From the NCBI GenBank assembly GCA_030063045.1, contig JAQSEB010000084.1, positions 558,001 through 622,000 on the forward strand: a stretch of 64,000 nt of DNA, given 5' to 3'. The translations under genes were made by a program, and so were the position numbers. Positions 22,901-29,000 of this stretch are shown piece after piece. The DNA is from Pratylenchus scribneri. Taxonomy: Eukaryota; Nematoda; Chromadorea; Rhabditida; Pratylenchidae. The notes under the pieces are model-generated. The model saw only the letters and a list, made by a program, of their open reading frames with translations, did not search any database and was not told where the DNA came from. Each line of letters starts with the position of its first letter. The first letter of the stretch is position 1.

Positions 22901-25494
22901 AATGTTATCCTCAGGATAAAGAGGCAAAAGTGGAGTGTACTTGTAGAGATTTAAATTTGGAAGAATTTTTTACTGAAGATAAAAGATTGCCAATATCAAC
23001 TGCCCATAATGATTTCCGAGTTGAAAATGGTAGAATTTTGGCAGAAACAAAGCATACATCAATTCTTATGTGGCTATCATTTAAAAATTTAAAATTGACT
23101 GTTAAAAGAAATGATGCAAAATGCATTTTATTGCCTATTTCATTAACAGGATGTTTTAATTGCCTAAATGGTGCTAATTTTCAACACAATTGCACTAGTG
23201 AATTGCCAATGGTTGCCGAAGTGAAATGCCAAACTTTTTCATTTGCAACACATTGTGGAAAAAATGAGACAATTCAAAATACTCTCCTTTCTTTCAGTAA
23301 AGCCGAAATTGAAGAAAATTGCATAGTAGAATGTGGAGAGCAAAGGACTGAATTTTCATTAAAAGGCCATTTATTTTTACTTAACAAAGAAATAGAAAAA
23401 TGGTCTAGAACAAGTGAAAATTCAACAAATGTCAATTCTAAATGGAATTTCCCTAAATTAATTGGATTAGATATCAATGTGGATTATAGTGAAATATTTG
23501 GATTTGTTTGGATACATCTACCGTATTTTTTAATCATTTCCATCATATTTTTACTTGCACTTTATGTTTTCATAAAGTTCAATCCAGCTTTTCGTATTTT
23601 TCGCCTAGTCAGTCGAAAGGTGCTCTTTTTGGGAATTTTTTTGGCCGCCGGAGCTTGCCGATCCCACTCGGCAAAGGCTGATGAATTGGCCTACCCACCA
23701 AACTCCTGGCTCTTCTGGCCAAAACTAAAAATGGAAAGCGAATGTGTGGATGAATATGTGAGAAAGATGGGTGGATTGGGCCATTGGGAAGCACAAAAAC
23801 TTCCTTCATCCTCTTTTGGCCAAAACTTTGGGCTTTCTCAGTTGGGTTTATTCATCCTTGGATCGGTGTTGTACCATTTTCTGCTTGGCCCATTTTTTCA
23901 TTCATTCGCCCGGATCATTCTCAAAACTTTGCTCGCGAAAATACATTTTTTCCTCCCTTTTATTCACATTTATTTCTTAGGAAAAATTATCAAAATCTTA
24001 TTTCCTTTTACAAAACCAATGCCAATTATTCGCATTTGCGCACTGGAAGTTGCCTCCAAAATCGGGAATATTCCCATTGAGGGGGTCGCCGAAAAACTCC
24101 TTTCGTCTATTCCTTTGCGTAATTCCCTTATGCAAATAATGCAAAACCATGCCACCTGGACTAATCATTTGGGAGAAGGCAATAAACGCATCAATGGATC
24201 ACGTTTATCCTTTTGTGGCGCAAATCTCCTTTCCGCATTTCGTGATAGTGGACGTTGTGTCACTGTTGCATTGCGCTATCGCCAACAGGGGAAGCCGCTT
24301 AAATACCCAGAAGGTCCCTGTTTGATTGAGCCCGGAGGCAACACTCATGTCGCATACTTTCCATTGGAATTCATTGACATTGAATTTGCTAACACCGAGG
24401 ATTTCCTTTCAGCCTTGAATTTGCGTTTACATGGGATCGGGGTTACCGCAAGTCCAACTCAGCGTGAACCTTCCCCTATTCCCATTGTTCGCCTTGTCTT
24501 TGGAGGAAATATGAATAGTGGAAATCCCGTCTTTGTGGGAGGTCGGATTGGGCGAAATGCCCCCACTGGGCGTAATATGACTAATCCCCCAATTGGAGGT
24601 CGAAATGGGCCAAATCCTATCATTGGCAATCAAAATCAGCCAATTACCAATAATGAAGGGCGGAACTTGCCAAATTCTAATGTTGGGGGAAGAAATGTAC
24701 CAAATCCCCCCATTAATCATAATCGCCGTCAATCGCCTCGTTCTCGTCCATCCATTTTTTCGCGGATTACATACATTATGATTTTGTTCGCTCTTTTGTT
24801 TTGTTCAGGAACGTTCGTTTTGGCAAGTGCAAGCGAAATGTCTGACCAAGCAAATGAAGTGGATAACCAATTGAAAATTGTGGATGCGGATGATGAACAA
24901 CCGGCAAATGGATCCCTACCCAAGGCACTGGCAGCTGGGGTTCAAGAAGGCTTAATCCCTGGTCGTGATTTTCTGGCCGCAATGTTGGGTGCCATTCGGA
25001 AAATGGGAGATCAGCAACCCACCGGATTGGTGGCGGCTGAACGGGCAGCCCCGGCTCAATACGACCCAATGTTTCCTGGATTGAAGGGCGAACCGATGGA
25101 TGTTTTGGCACGGCGCAAACAAAAAGAGAAGAAGGCGGTGTATGAAGATTTGACTGATGAAGAGGAAGAAGAACGCAAAGAGAAGAAGAAGAAAAGCCGC
25201 CGCCGCCGCCACTCAAGTTCATCCAGCGATGGAAAAGGAAAGTCTTTGGGGAAGGGGCGCAAAAAGTATTCAGGCCGTCGTGAAAGTCCGGAGGCATCAA
25301 CCAGCCAAGCTGCCTATGCCCAGCCAAACATCAGCAATTTGGTCAATGCCCTTGGCCGCTCGGCATTTCATTCCCGTAGTCTGGCAGCAGCATTTCTTCG
25401 TGAAGGCTACTCATCACATGCCATCATGGCCCGCCATCATGCCGAAGCAATGACTGAAATGAAGGCCAAATTGCTCAAAGAACAACGTCTGTGA
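15727..25494 (+). CDS. Gag-Pol-Env polyprotein of a BEL/Pao retrotransposon with PAZ-like extension
   Basis: One uninterrupted ORF of 3,255 residues should encode everything the element needs to copy itself. Domains by residue: Gag-like 1-440, with helical N-terminus and DUF1759 from about 219; zinc knuckles 445-508; aspartic protease about 577-738, D599; reverse transcriptase about 797-1040, D920 and D1000; RNase H about 1155-1290; integrase about 1452-1691; DUF5641-like about 1785-1850; Gn-like 1895-2050; Gc-like 2115-2620; membrane segments 2627-2761; PAZ-like 2762-2887; Gly/Asn linker 2937-2998; membrane segment about 3014-3036 and basic tail to 3255. The protease and host signal peptidase presumably cut it. 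Fusing envelope to pol in one frame, and the long C-terminal extension, are unusual. Start is the first ATG; the stop TGA lies 32 bp before the 3' LTR. Confidence 0.95.
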   Translation: MSGPIRKTIGPAIGYLRGRMTIANQLLATEQKNEEVVNSLRKELVRLTKTFDRLEGAHNEWRTLLANLEGDELDEESTVYDGFQMDDKHFMDYVEEARHLIDDIEIELADHSTVGSTEGSVHERAPVPTQRQDNGNQQQPPPVQNEQQQPPHVTPRTAIPPSIRPKPNPRRIVPENGEDFGDGTPRRNMHGFGEDFGDGTSPRNGHGFGDYFGTEDYVKIKVPTFQIPKFDGNPLSWPAFWQAFECSIEPLRIPPVQKLTYLISFLEKDVLPVVAGYPIINDNYGLVVKALKEQYGDSKIIREALQSELIHLNAPGENINALQNFLRQFERICRQLAAMNNLDRKDGLLINIIKSKLPKKILEQIVKAERAAGPKWDLDGLRSSLAEFVSLQAEIERCVNLRHDNKSTKDNKNTKGVSEHVRTFATAGDDRKGKKNGKDRKIPPCILCKGPHWSSQCTVVKSREKRIKILQDQERCFRCFKGDHMANSCETKRNCKICNGGKHHHAICPKLFDKNGILLPNPPNPYTGKGKEGKSGNKANVNATTVEESNNEEEESEDVAAQMTIVPHSLTNNLMMSVEVNLYSPNNPGHRVKALVLFDSASQVPFMRGKLIDELNPPKLGENSLNVHVPLYPAKRIKTPQYHIKMELLDGGSEDFIVQRQEWLNSPIRCADLKNGEIKNTNRRPDLMICIGEFWRFFRGLEELTPYFFRIHTSIGPVLCGRQPKQPPINGVGPLAALSLSAVENEPPIPFSEDIANSFWNLENIGIGDDPKVNDDEIAEELFLKSVRMIDGRYQVKWPWKLIEPSDLPPNYNMAFSRLKSLYEKLRESPEILDKINKIILGQKDENIIEESTREIGSFEHFLPHHAVITHKVRQVYAANAHVRGKKSLNDCLYRGPDYLPDLAGMLLRFRLTPIAMWADIQAAFLQIELEESDRNVVKFLWVKDITQNLTPSNLIVYRFRRVPFGVISSPFLLMATVRYHLDKIGTKLALEIKNNIYMDNTFMANKDEAEALENYKKSKEIFASAKMNLREFISNSELVNESIPKEDRLDKKPKILGIMWDIKLDYLVLEFPKLIPHEFVTRRIILQELNSNFDPLGFKIPCLLQGKLIFQRTWDLALKWDDPLPTELGKEWMAFTAEWPEGIYNLPRRIMPNNAELIQLHATVDASKDAYCAAVYLVIKNSDGYTSNLIFAKNRLRPRKKDITIPRMELLGMTLGIRALNFVKNQLKIDIKNEYLWTDSQPILSWINSAEKQQKFIANRLDEIRKNENCIFRHVPTKSNPADLGTRGMPIMDWINCQLWWNGPEFFTLPPELWPQSMEVRILPKEGELEISTLANIIKSSSNNSLIEFHRFGSWKKLLRTTIIVLQFLKKIMNKRISSVPEIEAIKLDLNSFVDNSILAERIIIKIGQKNIDEFLKLRKNLSTFIDENGIIRLKTRMDNCADYDLAHPIVLPNGKLIELLVMEIHKGIFHGGANATWNEFFRKFWIPFGRRRVRGILKKCPLCIRIKSPPFALPIMPQLPFDRVQRMNAFTSIGIDYLGPSICKIQHEKNKFWIIIITCLTTRSVYLAPVLSLDTITLIHTLRRFSARRAKPKRILSDNGSSFKVLSKIFPSQKMSWEEKELLNYLNENEIKWRHIPEFSPWFGATYERLVGLVKNSFKRTLGRKIMDWEEIQSFTIEVEAVLNQRPLTWVSDEADEICALRPVDFLLPKGTLSINLPSIPEEEKLDENFEIKPLKTADQFRKLWQTCLENLDHFWGIWKKDYLLMLRERTLERSTHKGPHSQTIRSPKIGEIVLVEGETKARNLWPMGRIIELMGSEGQVRTAKLKMPNKKFITRPISKLFPLEIGEEIEESVDNFEPKKVQTCEKIDEKQKGKNEATNEYKNILRSSKHKLIAAPLINLFTVFLLLIFGNFIECRPIMAPICYECSMECLDNGIVAKSPNIFDKVEICCNNRQMCLIHSRTPELSLFLPEYILIRGYDCWGHFWSRNGKMKQLRKYCPAKDPCKLMDSGLDWILNPECYPEWAEKIYGLILVGILLFGCCLINLIRSYIKAIKWILRPFFLPFIFLYKIYKRKNKNVIRKDDNASGSTSKSQRKQVKKLRNLLTHPSRKMMSSRAIFSILTFFAILYIANGTSEILSLTSMTEDCVKTVDFETCEMEGKTLISLLPNGQVINLILKNKNGRIMGETEIIMKSFGYECMPILDKHLRSYQIITRHQKSCPLENSCVDDFCEKVRPEMKLMELNDANEFPGLSFCQESCSFLWCGCGVTVGSSCLFYRYYARPINQIYYELIKCSNWRFRLEIELKLYQNGSNEVKNLVLFQGMTTNYHNFSLTLVGGFQPPSSLSHLFFLKNGDEAALTEKIETDLICQNKEQAENFKNCTLQRKACGECYPQDKEAKVECTCRDLNLEEFFTEDKRLPISTAHNDFRVENGRILAETKHTSILMWLSFKNLKLTVKRNDAKCILLPISLTGCFNCLNGANFQHNCTSELPMVAEVKCQTFSFATHCGKNETIQNTLLSFSKAEIEENCIVECGEQRTEFSLKGHLFLLNKEIEKWSRTSENSTNVNSKWNFPKLIGLDINVDYSEIFGFVWIHLPYFLIISIIFLLALYVFIKFNPAFRIFRLVSRKVLFLGIFLAAGACRSHSAKADELAYPPNSWLFWPKLKMESECVDEYVRKMGGLGHWEAQKLPSSSFGQNFGLSQLGLFILGSVLYHFLLGPFFHSFARIILKTLLAKIHFFLPFIHIYFLGKIIKILFPFTKPMPIIRICALEVASKIGNIPIEGVAEKLLSSIPLRNSLMQIMQNHATWTNHLGEGNKRINGSRLSFCGANLLSAFRDSGRCVTVALRYRQQGKPLKYPEGPCLIEPGGNTHVAYFPLEFIDIEFANTEDFLSALNLRLHGIGVTASPTQREPSPIPIVRLVFGGNMNSGNPVFVGGRIGRNAPTGRNMTNPPIGGRNGPNPIIGNQNQPITNNEGRNLPNSNVGGRNVPNPPINHNRRQSPRSRPSIFSRITYIMILFALLFCSGTFVLASASEMSDQANEVDNQLKIVDADDEQPANGSLPKALAAGVQEGLIPGRDFLAAMLGAIRKMGDQQPTGLVAAERAAPAQYDPMFPGLKGEPMDVLARRKQKEKKAVYEDLTDEEEEERKEKKKKSRRRRHSSSSSDGKGKSLGKGRKKYSGRRESPEASTSQAAYAQPNISNLVNALGRSAFHSRSLAAAFLREGYSSHAIMARHHAEAMTEMKAKLLKEQRL
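17059..17250 (+). other. Three CCHC zinc knuckles (nucleocapsid)
   Basis: Residues 445-508 hold three Cys/His boxes. The first, starting at C445, is CX2CX3HX4C, one residue short of the usual spacing. The second (C476) and third (C495) are standard CX2CX4HX4C. Such knuckles bind genomic RNA in retroelement Gag proteins. A basic stretch rich in Lys and Arg precedes them. Confidence 0.9.
17455..17940 (+). other. Aspartic protease, A17/DUF1758 type
   Basis: Residues about 577-738. The active-site motif reads LFDSASQVPF with catalytic D599; Pao proteases more often read DSGSQ. The later segment PDLMICIGEFWRFF and GPVLCG fits the conserved end of DUF1758 (an LIG-like strand and the following W-F). 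It should cut the polyprotein as a dimer. The Gly-to-Ala change in the motif is tolerated in some retroviral-type proteases, so activity is plausible but unproven. Confidence 0.85.
18115..18846 (+). other. Reverse transcriptase domain
   Basis: Residues about 797-1040. Motif A reads MWADIQAAFLQIEL with D920. Motif B reads RRVPFGVISSPFLLMATVRY, typical of BEL/Pao. The active-site box reads YMDN at 998-1001, where most reverse transcriptases have YxDD, so the second Asp of the pair is Asn. Upstream HHAVITHKVRQVYAANA matches the conserved entry strand of this family. It copies the element's RNA into DNA from the primer binding site. Confidence 0.93.
19189..19596 (+). other. RNase H domain
   Basis: Residues about 1155-1290. 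The four acidic residues are present: D1166 in VDASKDAY, E1210 in RMELLG, D1240 in TDSQ and D1284 in NPADLGTRG. Removes the RNA strand during reverse transcription. The trailing LWWNGPEFF is the usual BEL/Pao motif after RNase H. Confidence 0.92.
20080..20800 (+). other. Integrase: H2C2 zinc finger and DDE core
   Basis: The H2C2 finger has H1467, H1472, C1502 and C1505. The catalytic core has D1538 in GIDYLGP, D1600 in SDNGSSF and E1650 in ATYERLVGLVK, with 49 residues between the second Asp and the Glu. All catalytic residues are intact, consistent with the clean 5-bp target duplication. Confidence 0.93.
21079..21276 (+). other. DUF5641-like integrase C-terminal region
   Basis: Residues about 1785-1850: IGEIVLVEG, LWPMGRIIEL, then VRTAKLK and RPISKLFPLE. 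This order (W-x2-G-x-I, VR, RP-x2-KL-x-PL) is typical of the domain following the integrase in BEL/Pao polyproteins. It probably binds DNA. Confidence 0.85.
21409..21876 (+). other. Envelope, first subunit (Gn-like position)
   Basis: Residues about 1895-2050. A hydrophobic segment at about 1902-1918 looks like a signal anchor and is followed by a short Cys-rich outer part, then a membrane segment at about 2030-2050 and a basic cytoplasmic stretch. The order (signal, Cys-rich part, anchor, second signal, Gc) mirrors the phlebovirus Gn-Gc precursor, but this part is far shorter than a viral Gn and I see no direct sequence match. Confidence 0.55.
22069..23586 (+). other. Envelope, Gc-like class II fusion glycoprotein
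   Basis: Residues about 2115-2620. An internal signal-like segment lies at 2119-2135. The ectodomain has many cysteines and several N-glycosylation sequons, for example near 22664, 22718 and 22872. A Cys/Gly/aromatic cluster at residues 2257-2280 corresponds in pattern to the fusion loop of phlebovirus G2. A membrane anchor at about 2592-2618 ends it. The family is known in nematode BEL elements such as Tas and Cer. It suggests the element can bud or spread as a virus-like particle, but that is inference. Confidence 0.75.
23605..24009 (+). other. Membrane-rich linker after the envelope anchor
   Basis: Residues about 2627-2761. A short signal-like segment (VLFLGIFLAAGAC) is followed by a polar stretch with a few Cys and Trp residues, then two or three hydrophobic stretches between about 2703 and 2760. 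I recognise no family. It lies beyond the normal end of a Gc glycoprotein and may be a separate small membrane protein released by cleavage. Confidence 0.5.
24010..24387 (+). other. PAZ-like domain (Argonaute type)
   Basis: Residues about 2762-2887, about 126 residues, the size of a PAZ domain. The second half is the clearest: AFRDSGRCVTVALRYRQQG, then LKYPEGPCLI, then AYFPLEFIDIE. This follows the PAZ order: aromatic residue, VTVA-x-Y, LKYP-x-x-PCL, Y-x-PLE. The first half (PIIRICALEVA, a helical stretch, then HLGEGNKRINGSRLSF) is compatible with the earlier PAZ strands but weaker. PAZ domains bind the 3' end of small RNAs. No intact PIWI catalytic domain follows. I know of no retrotransposon with this domain after its envelope. 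The call rests on motif reading and needs a profile search. Confidence 0.65.
24388..24534 (+). other. Possible remnant of an Argonaute Mid/PIWI junction
   Basis: Residues about 2888-2936. The run EDFLSALNLRLHGIGV, followed after a short gap by PIPIVRLVFGG, loosely resembles the Argonaute pattern in which a helix ending NxKLGGxN is followed by a strand ending GxDV at the start of PIWI. The PIWI catalytic Asp is not visible. If real, the usual linker and Mid region between PAZ and this point would be missing. Low confidence. Confidence 0.3.
24535..24720 (+). other. Gly/Asn/Pro-rich linker
   Basis: Residues 2937-2998 are low-complexity, with repeated GGRN, NPPI and PNP steps. Probably disordered. 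It separates the PAZ-like region from the last membrane segment. Confidence 0.8.
24763..25494 (+). other. C-terminal membrane segment and highly basic tail
   Basis: Residues about 3013-3255. A hydrophobic segment (about 3014-3036) resembles a signal or anchor. Then come a helical Ala/Gly-rich part, an acidic run at about 3144-3149, a run of Lys and Arg to 3161, and a Ser run; the end is again helical and Ala-rich. The basic run resembles a nuclear localisation or nucleic-acid-binding patch. No family recognised. The DNA here looks visibly richer in G and C than the pol and envelope parts. Confidence 0.6.
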
Positions 25495-25526
25495 GTGAGG
25501 TCTAAATTTCCAGGCTGCCCGGCATT
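25495..25526 (+). other. 32-bp 3' untranslated stretch before the 3' LTR
   Basis: Between the stop codon and the 3' LTR. A polypurine tract normally lies directly here to prime plus-strand DNA. Instead the last bases read ccaggctgcccggcatt, with only a short purine-rich gtgagtgagg next to the stop codon. Confidence 0.7.
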
Positions 25527-26061
25527 TGTTGGGTTTGGCCAACAACAACAAACTACAATTAAACTACAAATTCGCCACCTTCTCTTCATGCTTTTTGCTT
25601 TCCTGGATGGCTGCCTTGATTCATTCCAAAATATTCACAAAAACGAAAACCATCCTTTTTTACGCTCGCAATTTATTATAATTTCCTAAAAGGCGAATAT
25701 ATTTTTTTTCTTCTCAATTAATTTGATATTTAGCGCGGGGAATTCAAAAGGGGCAAATTGATTTGAGTTGTTCCCCTAGGTCATATTTTCCTCATTTTTC
25801 CCTCTTCCAATCCTTCCCCCTTTCCCTCAATCCCGAGCTCGTCGTTTCACTCCATTTCATTCTTCCGGTGTTTATTCCGAAGGTCGATTTTGGAGCTTCC
25901 TTGTGGCCACAAGCGCATTTGGATTATTTGGCAACCTAATTGCCATTCTTCACAATTGGATTAAACAATTGGCGCGTGGATTATTAATACGAGGATAACT
26001 TCTTCATTTCCACTTAATTGGAACCGAGGATAACTTAATTTGCTCCAGTGGAAAACCGACA
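25527..26061 (+). repeat. 3' LTR (535 bp)
   Basis: Direct copy of the 5' LTR at an offset of 10,698 bp, with identical length and, as far as I can read, identical sequence. It should provide the transcript's 3' end. It abuts the satellite target duplication on its right. Confidence 0.96.
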
Positions 26062-26066
26062 AAATG
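26062..26066 (+). repeat. Target site duplication, right copy
   Basis: AAATG directly after the right LTR, matching 14824-14828. Removing the element and one copy leaves an ordinary monomer junction, ggaaaatg followed by ctggagg. Confidence 0.92.
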
Positions 26067-29000
26067 CTGGAGGATAGGGTGAACTAGGTGATTAAGGAAA
26101 ATGCAGGTGGGTAGGATGAACTAGGTGATTAAGGAAAATGCTGGTGGGTAGGGTGAACTAGGTGATTAAGGAAAATGCAGGTGGGTAGGGTGAACTTGGT
26201 GATTAAGGAAAATGCTGGTGGATAGGGTGAACTAGGTGATTAAGGAAAATGCAGGTGGGTAGGGTGAACTAGGTGATTAAGGAAAATGCAGGTGGGTAGG
26301 GTGAACTAGGTGATTAAGGAAAATGCTGGTGGATAGGGTGAACTAGGTTATTAAGGAAAATGCTGGTGGGTAGGGTGAACTAGGTGATTAAGGAAAATGC
26401 AGGTGGATAGGGTGAACTTGGTGATTAAGGAAAATGCTGGTGGATAGGGTGAACTTGGTGATTAAGGAAAATGCTGGTGGATAGGGTGAACTAGGTGATT
26501 AAGGAAAATGCAGGTGGGTAGGGTGAACTAGGTGATTAAGGAAAATGCAGGTGGGTAGGGTGAACTAGGTGATTAAGGAAAATGCTGGTGGATAGGGTGA
26601 ACTAGGTTATTAAGGAAAATGCTGGTGGGTAGGGTGAACTAGGTGATTAAGGAAAATGCAGGTGGGTAGGGTGAACTAGGTGATTAAGGAAAATGCTGGT
26701 GGATAGGGTGAACTTGGTGATTAAGGAAAATGCTGGTGGGTAGGGTGAACTAGGTGATTAAGGAAAATGCAGGTGGGTAAGGTGAACTAGGTGATTAAGG
26801 AAAATGCTGGTGGATAGGGTGAACTTGGTGATTAAGGAAAATGCTGGTGGGTAGGGTGAACTTGGTGATTAAGGAAAATGCAGGTGGATAGGATGAACTA
26901 GGTGATTAAGGAAAATGCTGGTGGATAGGGTGAACTTGGTGATTAAGGAAAATGCTGGTGGGTAGGGTGAACTAGGTGATTAAGGAAAATGCAGGTGGGT
27001 AGGGTGAACTAGGTGATTAAGGAAAATGCTGGTGGGTAGGGTGAACTAGGTGATTAAGGAAAATGCTGGTGGATAGGGTGAACTAGGTGATTAAGGAAAA
27101 TGCAGGTGGGTAGGGTGAACTAGGTGATTAAGGAAAATGCAGGTGGGTAGGGTGAACTAGGTGATTAAGGAAAATGCAGGTGGGTAGGGTGAACTAGGTG
27201 ATTAAGGAAAATGCTGGTGGATAGGGTGAACTTGGTGATTAAGGAAAATGCTGGTGGATAGGGTGAACTAGGTGATTAAGGAAAATGTTGGTGGGTAGGG
27301 TGAACTAGGTGATTAAGGAAAATGCTGGTGGGTAGGGTGAACTAGGTGATTAAGGAAAATGCTGGTGGGTAGGGTGAACTAGGTGATTAAGGAAAATGCT
27401 GGTGGATAGGGTGAACTAGGTGATTAAGGAAAATGCTGGTGGATAGGGTGAACTTGGTGATTAAGGAAAATGCTGGTGGATAGGGTGAACTAGGTGATTA
27501 AGGAAAATGCTGGTGGGTAGGGTGAACTAGGTGATTAAGGAAAATGCTGGTGGGTAGGGTGAACTAGGTGATTAAGAAAAATGCTGGTGGGTAGGGTGAA
27601 CTAGGTGATTAAGGAAAATGCAGGTGGGTAGAGTGAACTAGGTGATTAAGGAAAATGCTGGTGGATAGGGTAAACTAGGTGATCGAGTAAGATGCAGGTG
27701 GATAGGGTGAACTAGGTGATAAAGGAAAATGCTGGTGGATAGGGTGAACTTGGTGATTAAGGAAAATGCAGGTGGGTAGGGTGAACTAGGTGATTAAGGA
27801 AAATGCTGTTGGATAGGGTGAACTAGGTGATAAAGGAAAATGCTGGTGGATAGGGTGAACTAGGTGATTAAGGAAAATGCAGGTGGGTAGGGTGAACTAG
27901 GTGATTAAGGAAAATGCTGGTGGGTAGGGTGAACTAGGTGATTAAGGAAAATGCTGTTGGGTAGGGTGAACTTGGTGATTAAGGAAAATGCTGGTGGGTA
28001 GGGTGAACTAGGTGATTAAGGAAAATGCTGGTGGGTAGGGTGAACTAGGTGATTAAGGAAAATGCAGGTGGGTAGAGTGAACTAGGTGATTAAGGAAAAT
28101 GCTGGTGGATAGGGTAAACTAGGTGATCGAGTAAGATGCAGGTGGATAGGGTGAAGTTGGTGATTAAGGAAAATGCAGGTGGATTGGGTGAACTAGGTGA
28201 TCGAGTAAGATGCAGGTGGGTAGGGTGAACTAAGTGATTAAGGAAAATGCTGGTGGATAGGGTGAACAAGGAGATTAAGGAAAATGCAGATGGGTAGGGT
28301 GAACTAGGTGATTAAGGAAAATGCAGGTGGGTAGTTTGAACTAGGTGATTAAGGAAAATGCAGGTGGGTAGGGTGAACTAGGTGATTAAGGAAAATGCTG
28401 GAGGATAGGGTGAACTAGGTGATTAAGGAAAATGCAGGTGGGTAGGATGAACTAGGTGATTAAGGAAAATGCTGGTGGGTAGGGTGAACTAGGTGATTAA
28501 GGAAAATGCAGGTGGGTAGGGTGAACTAGGTGATTAAGGAAAATGCTGGTGGATAGGGTGAACTAGGTGATTAAGGAAAATGCTGGAGGATAGGGTGAAC
28601 TAGGTGATTAAGGAAAATGCAGGTGGGTAGGATGAACTAGGTGATCGAGTAAGATGCAGGTGGGTAGGGTGAACTAGGTGATTAAGGAAAATGCAGGTAG
28701 GTTAGGGTGAACTAGGTGATCGAGTAAGATGCAGGTGGATAGGGTGAACTAAGTGATTAAGGAAAATGCAGGTGGGTAAGGTGAACTAGGTGATTAAGGA
28801 AAATGCTGGTGGATAGGGTGAACTAGGTGATTAAGGAAAATGCAGGTGGGTAGGGTGAACTAGGTGATTAAGGAAAATGATGGTGGATAGGGTGAACTTG
28901 GTGATTAAGGAAAATGCTGGTGGATAGGGTGAACTAGGTGATTAAGGAAAATGCAGGTGGGTAGGGTGAACTAGGTGATTAAGGAAAATGCAGGTGGGTA

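Larger units (their letters stand above)
14829..26061 (+). mobile_element. Complete BEL/Pao-type LTR retrotransposon with envelope
   Basis: An 11,233-bp element bounded by two 535-bp LTRs that begin TGTTGG and end CCGACA. A perfect 5-bp duplication, AAATG, lies outside each end. The interior is a 363-bp leader, one 3,255-codon ORF and a 32-bp tail. The coding order protease, reverse transcriptase, RNase H, integrase, together with DUF1759, A17-protease and DUF5641-like features, places it in the BEL/Pao group. The phlebovirus-like envelope resembles that of nematode members of the group. Identical LTRs, an intact ORF and a clean target duplication indicate a very recent insertion. Satellite order on the two sides joins seamlessly without it. 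Confidence 0.96.

Noticed and set aside
24402..24413. TTTCAG resembling a nematode 3' splice site inside the ORF
   Set aside because: The frame is open across it, and similar TTTCAG strings occur elsewhere in the ORF; no donor is evident and nothing requires an intron.
25159..25257. Purine runs (gaagaggaagaag, ggaaaaggaaag) as a polypurine tract
   Set aside because: They lie inside the ORF about 270-370 bp before the LTR, so they cannot set the observed LTR boundary. An internal second priming site remains possible but is unsupported.
16024..25453. Many short frames inside the large ORF, on both strands
   Set aside because: They are shadows of the 3,255-codon ORF, with no independent motif or start context.
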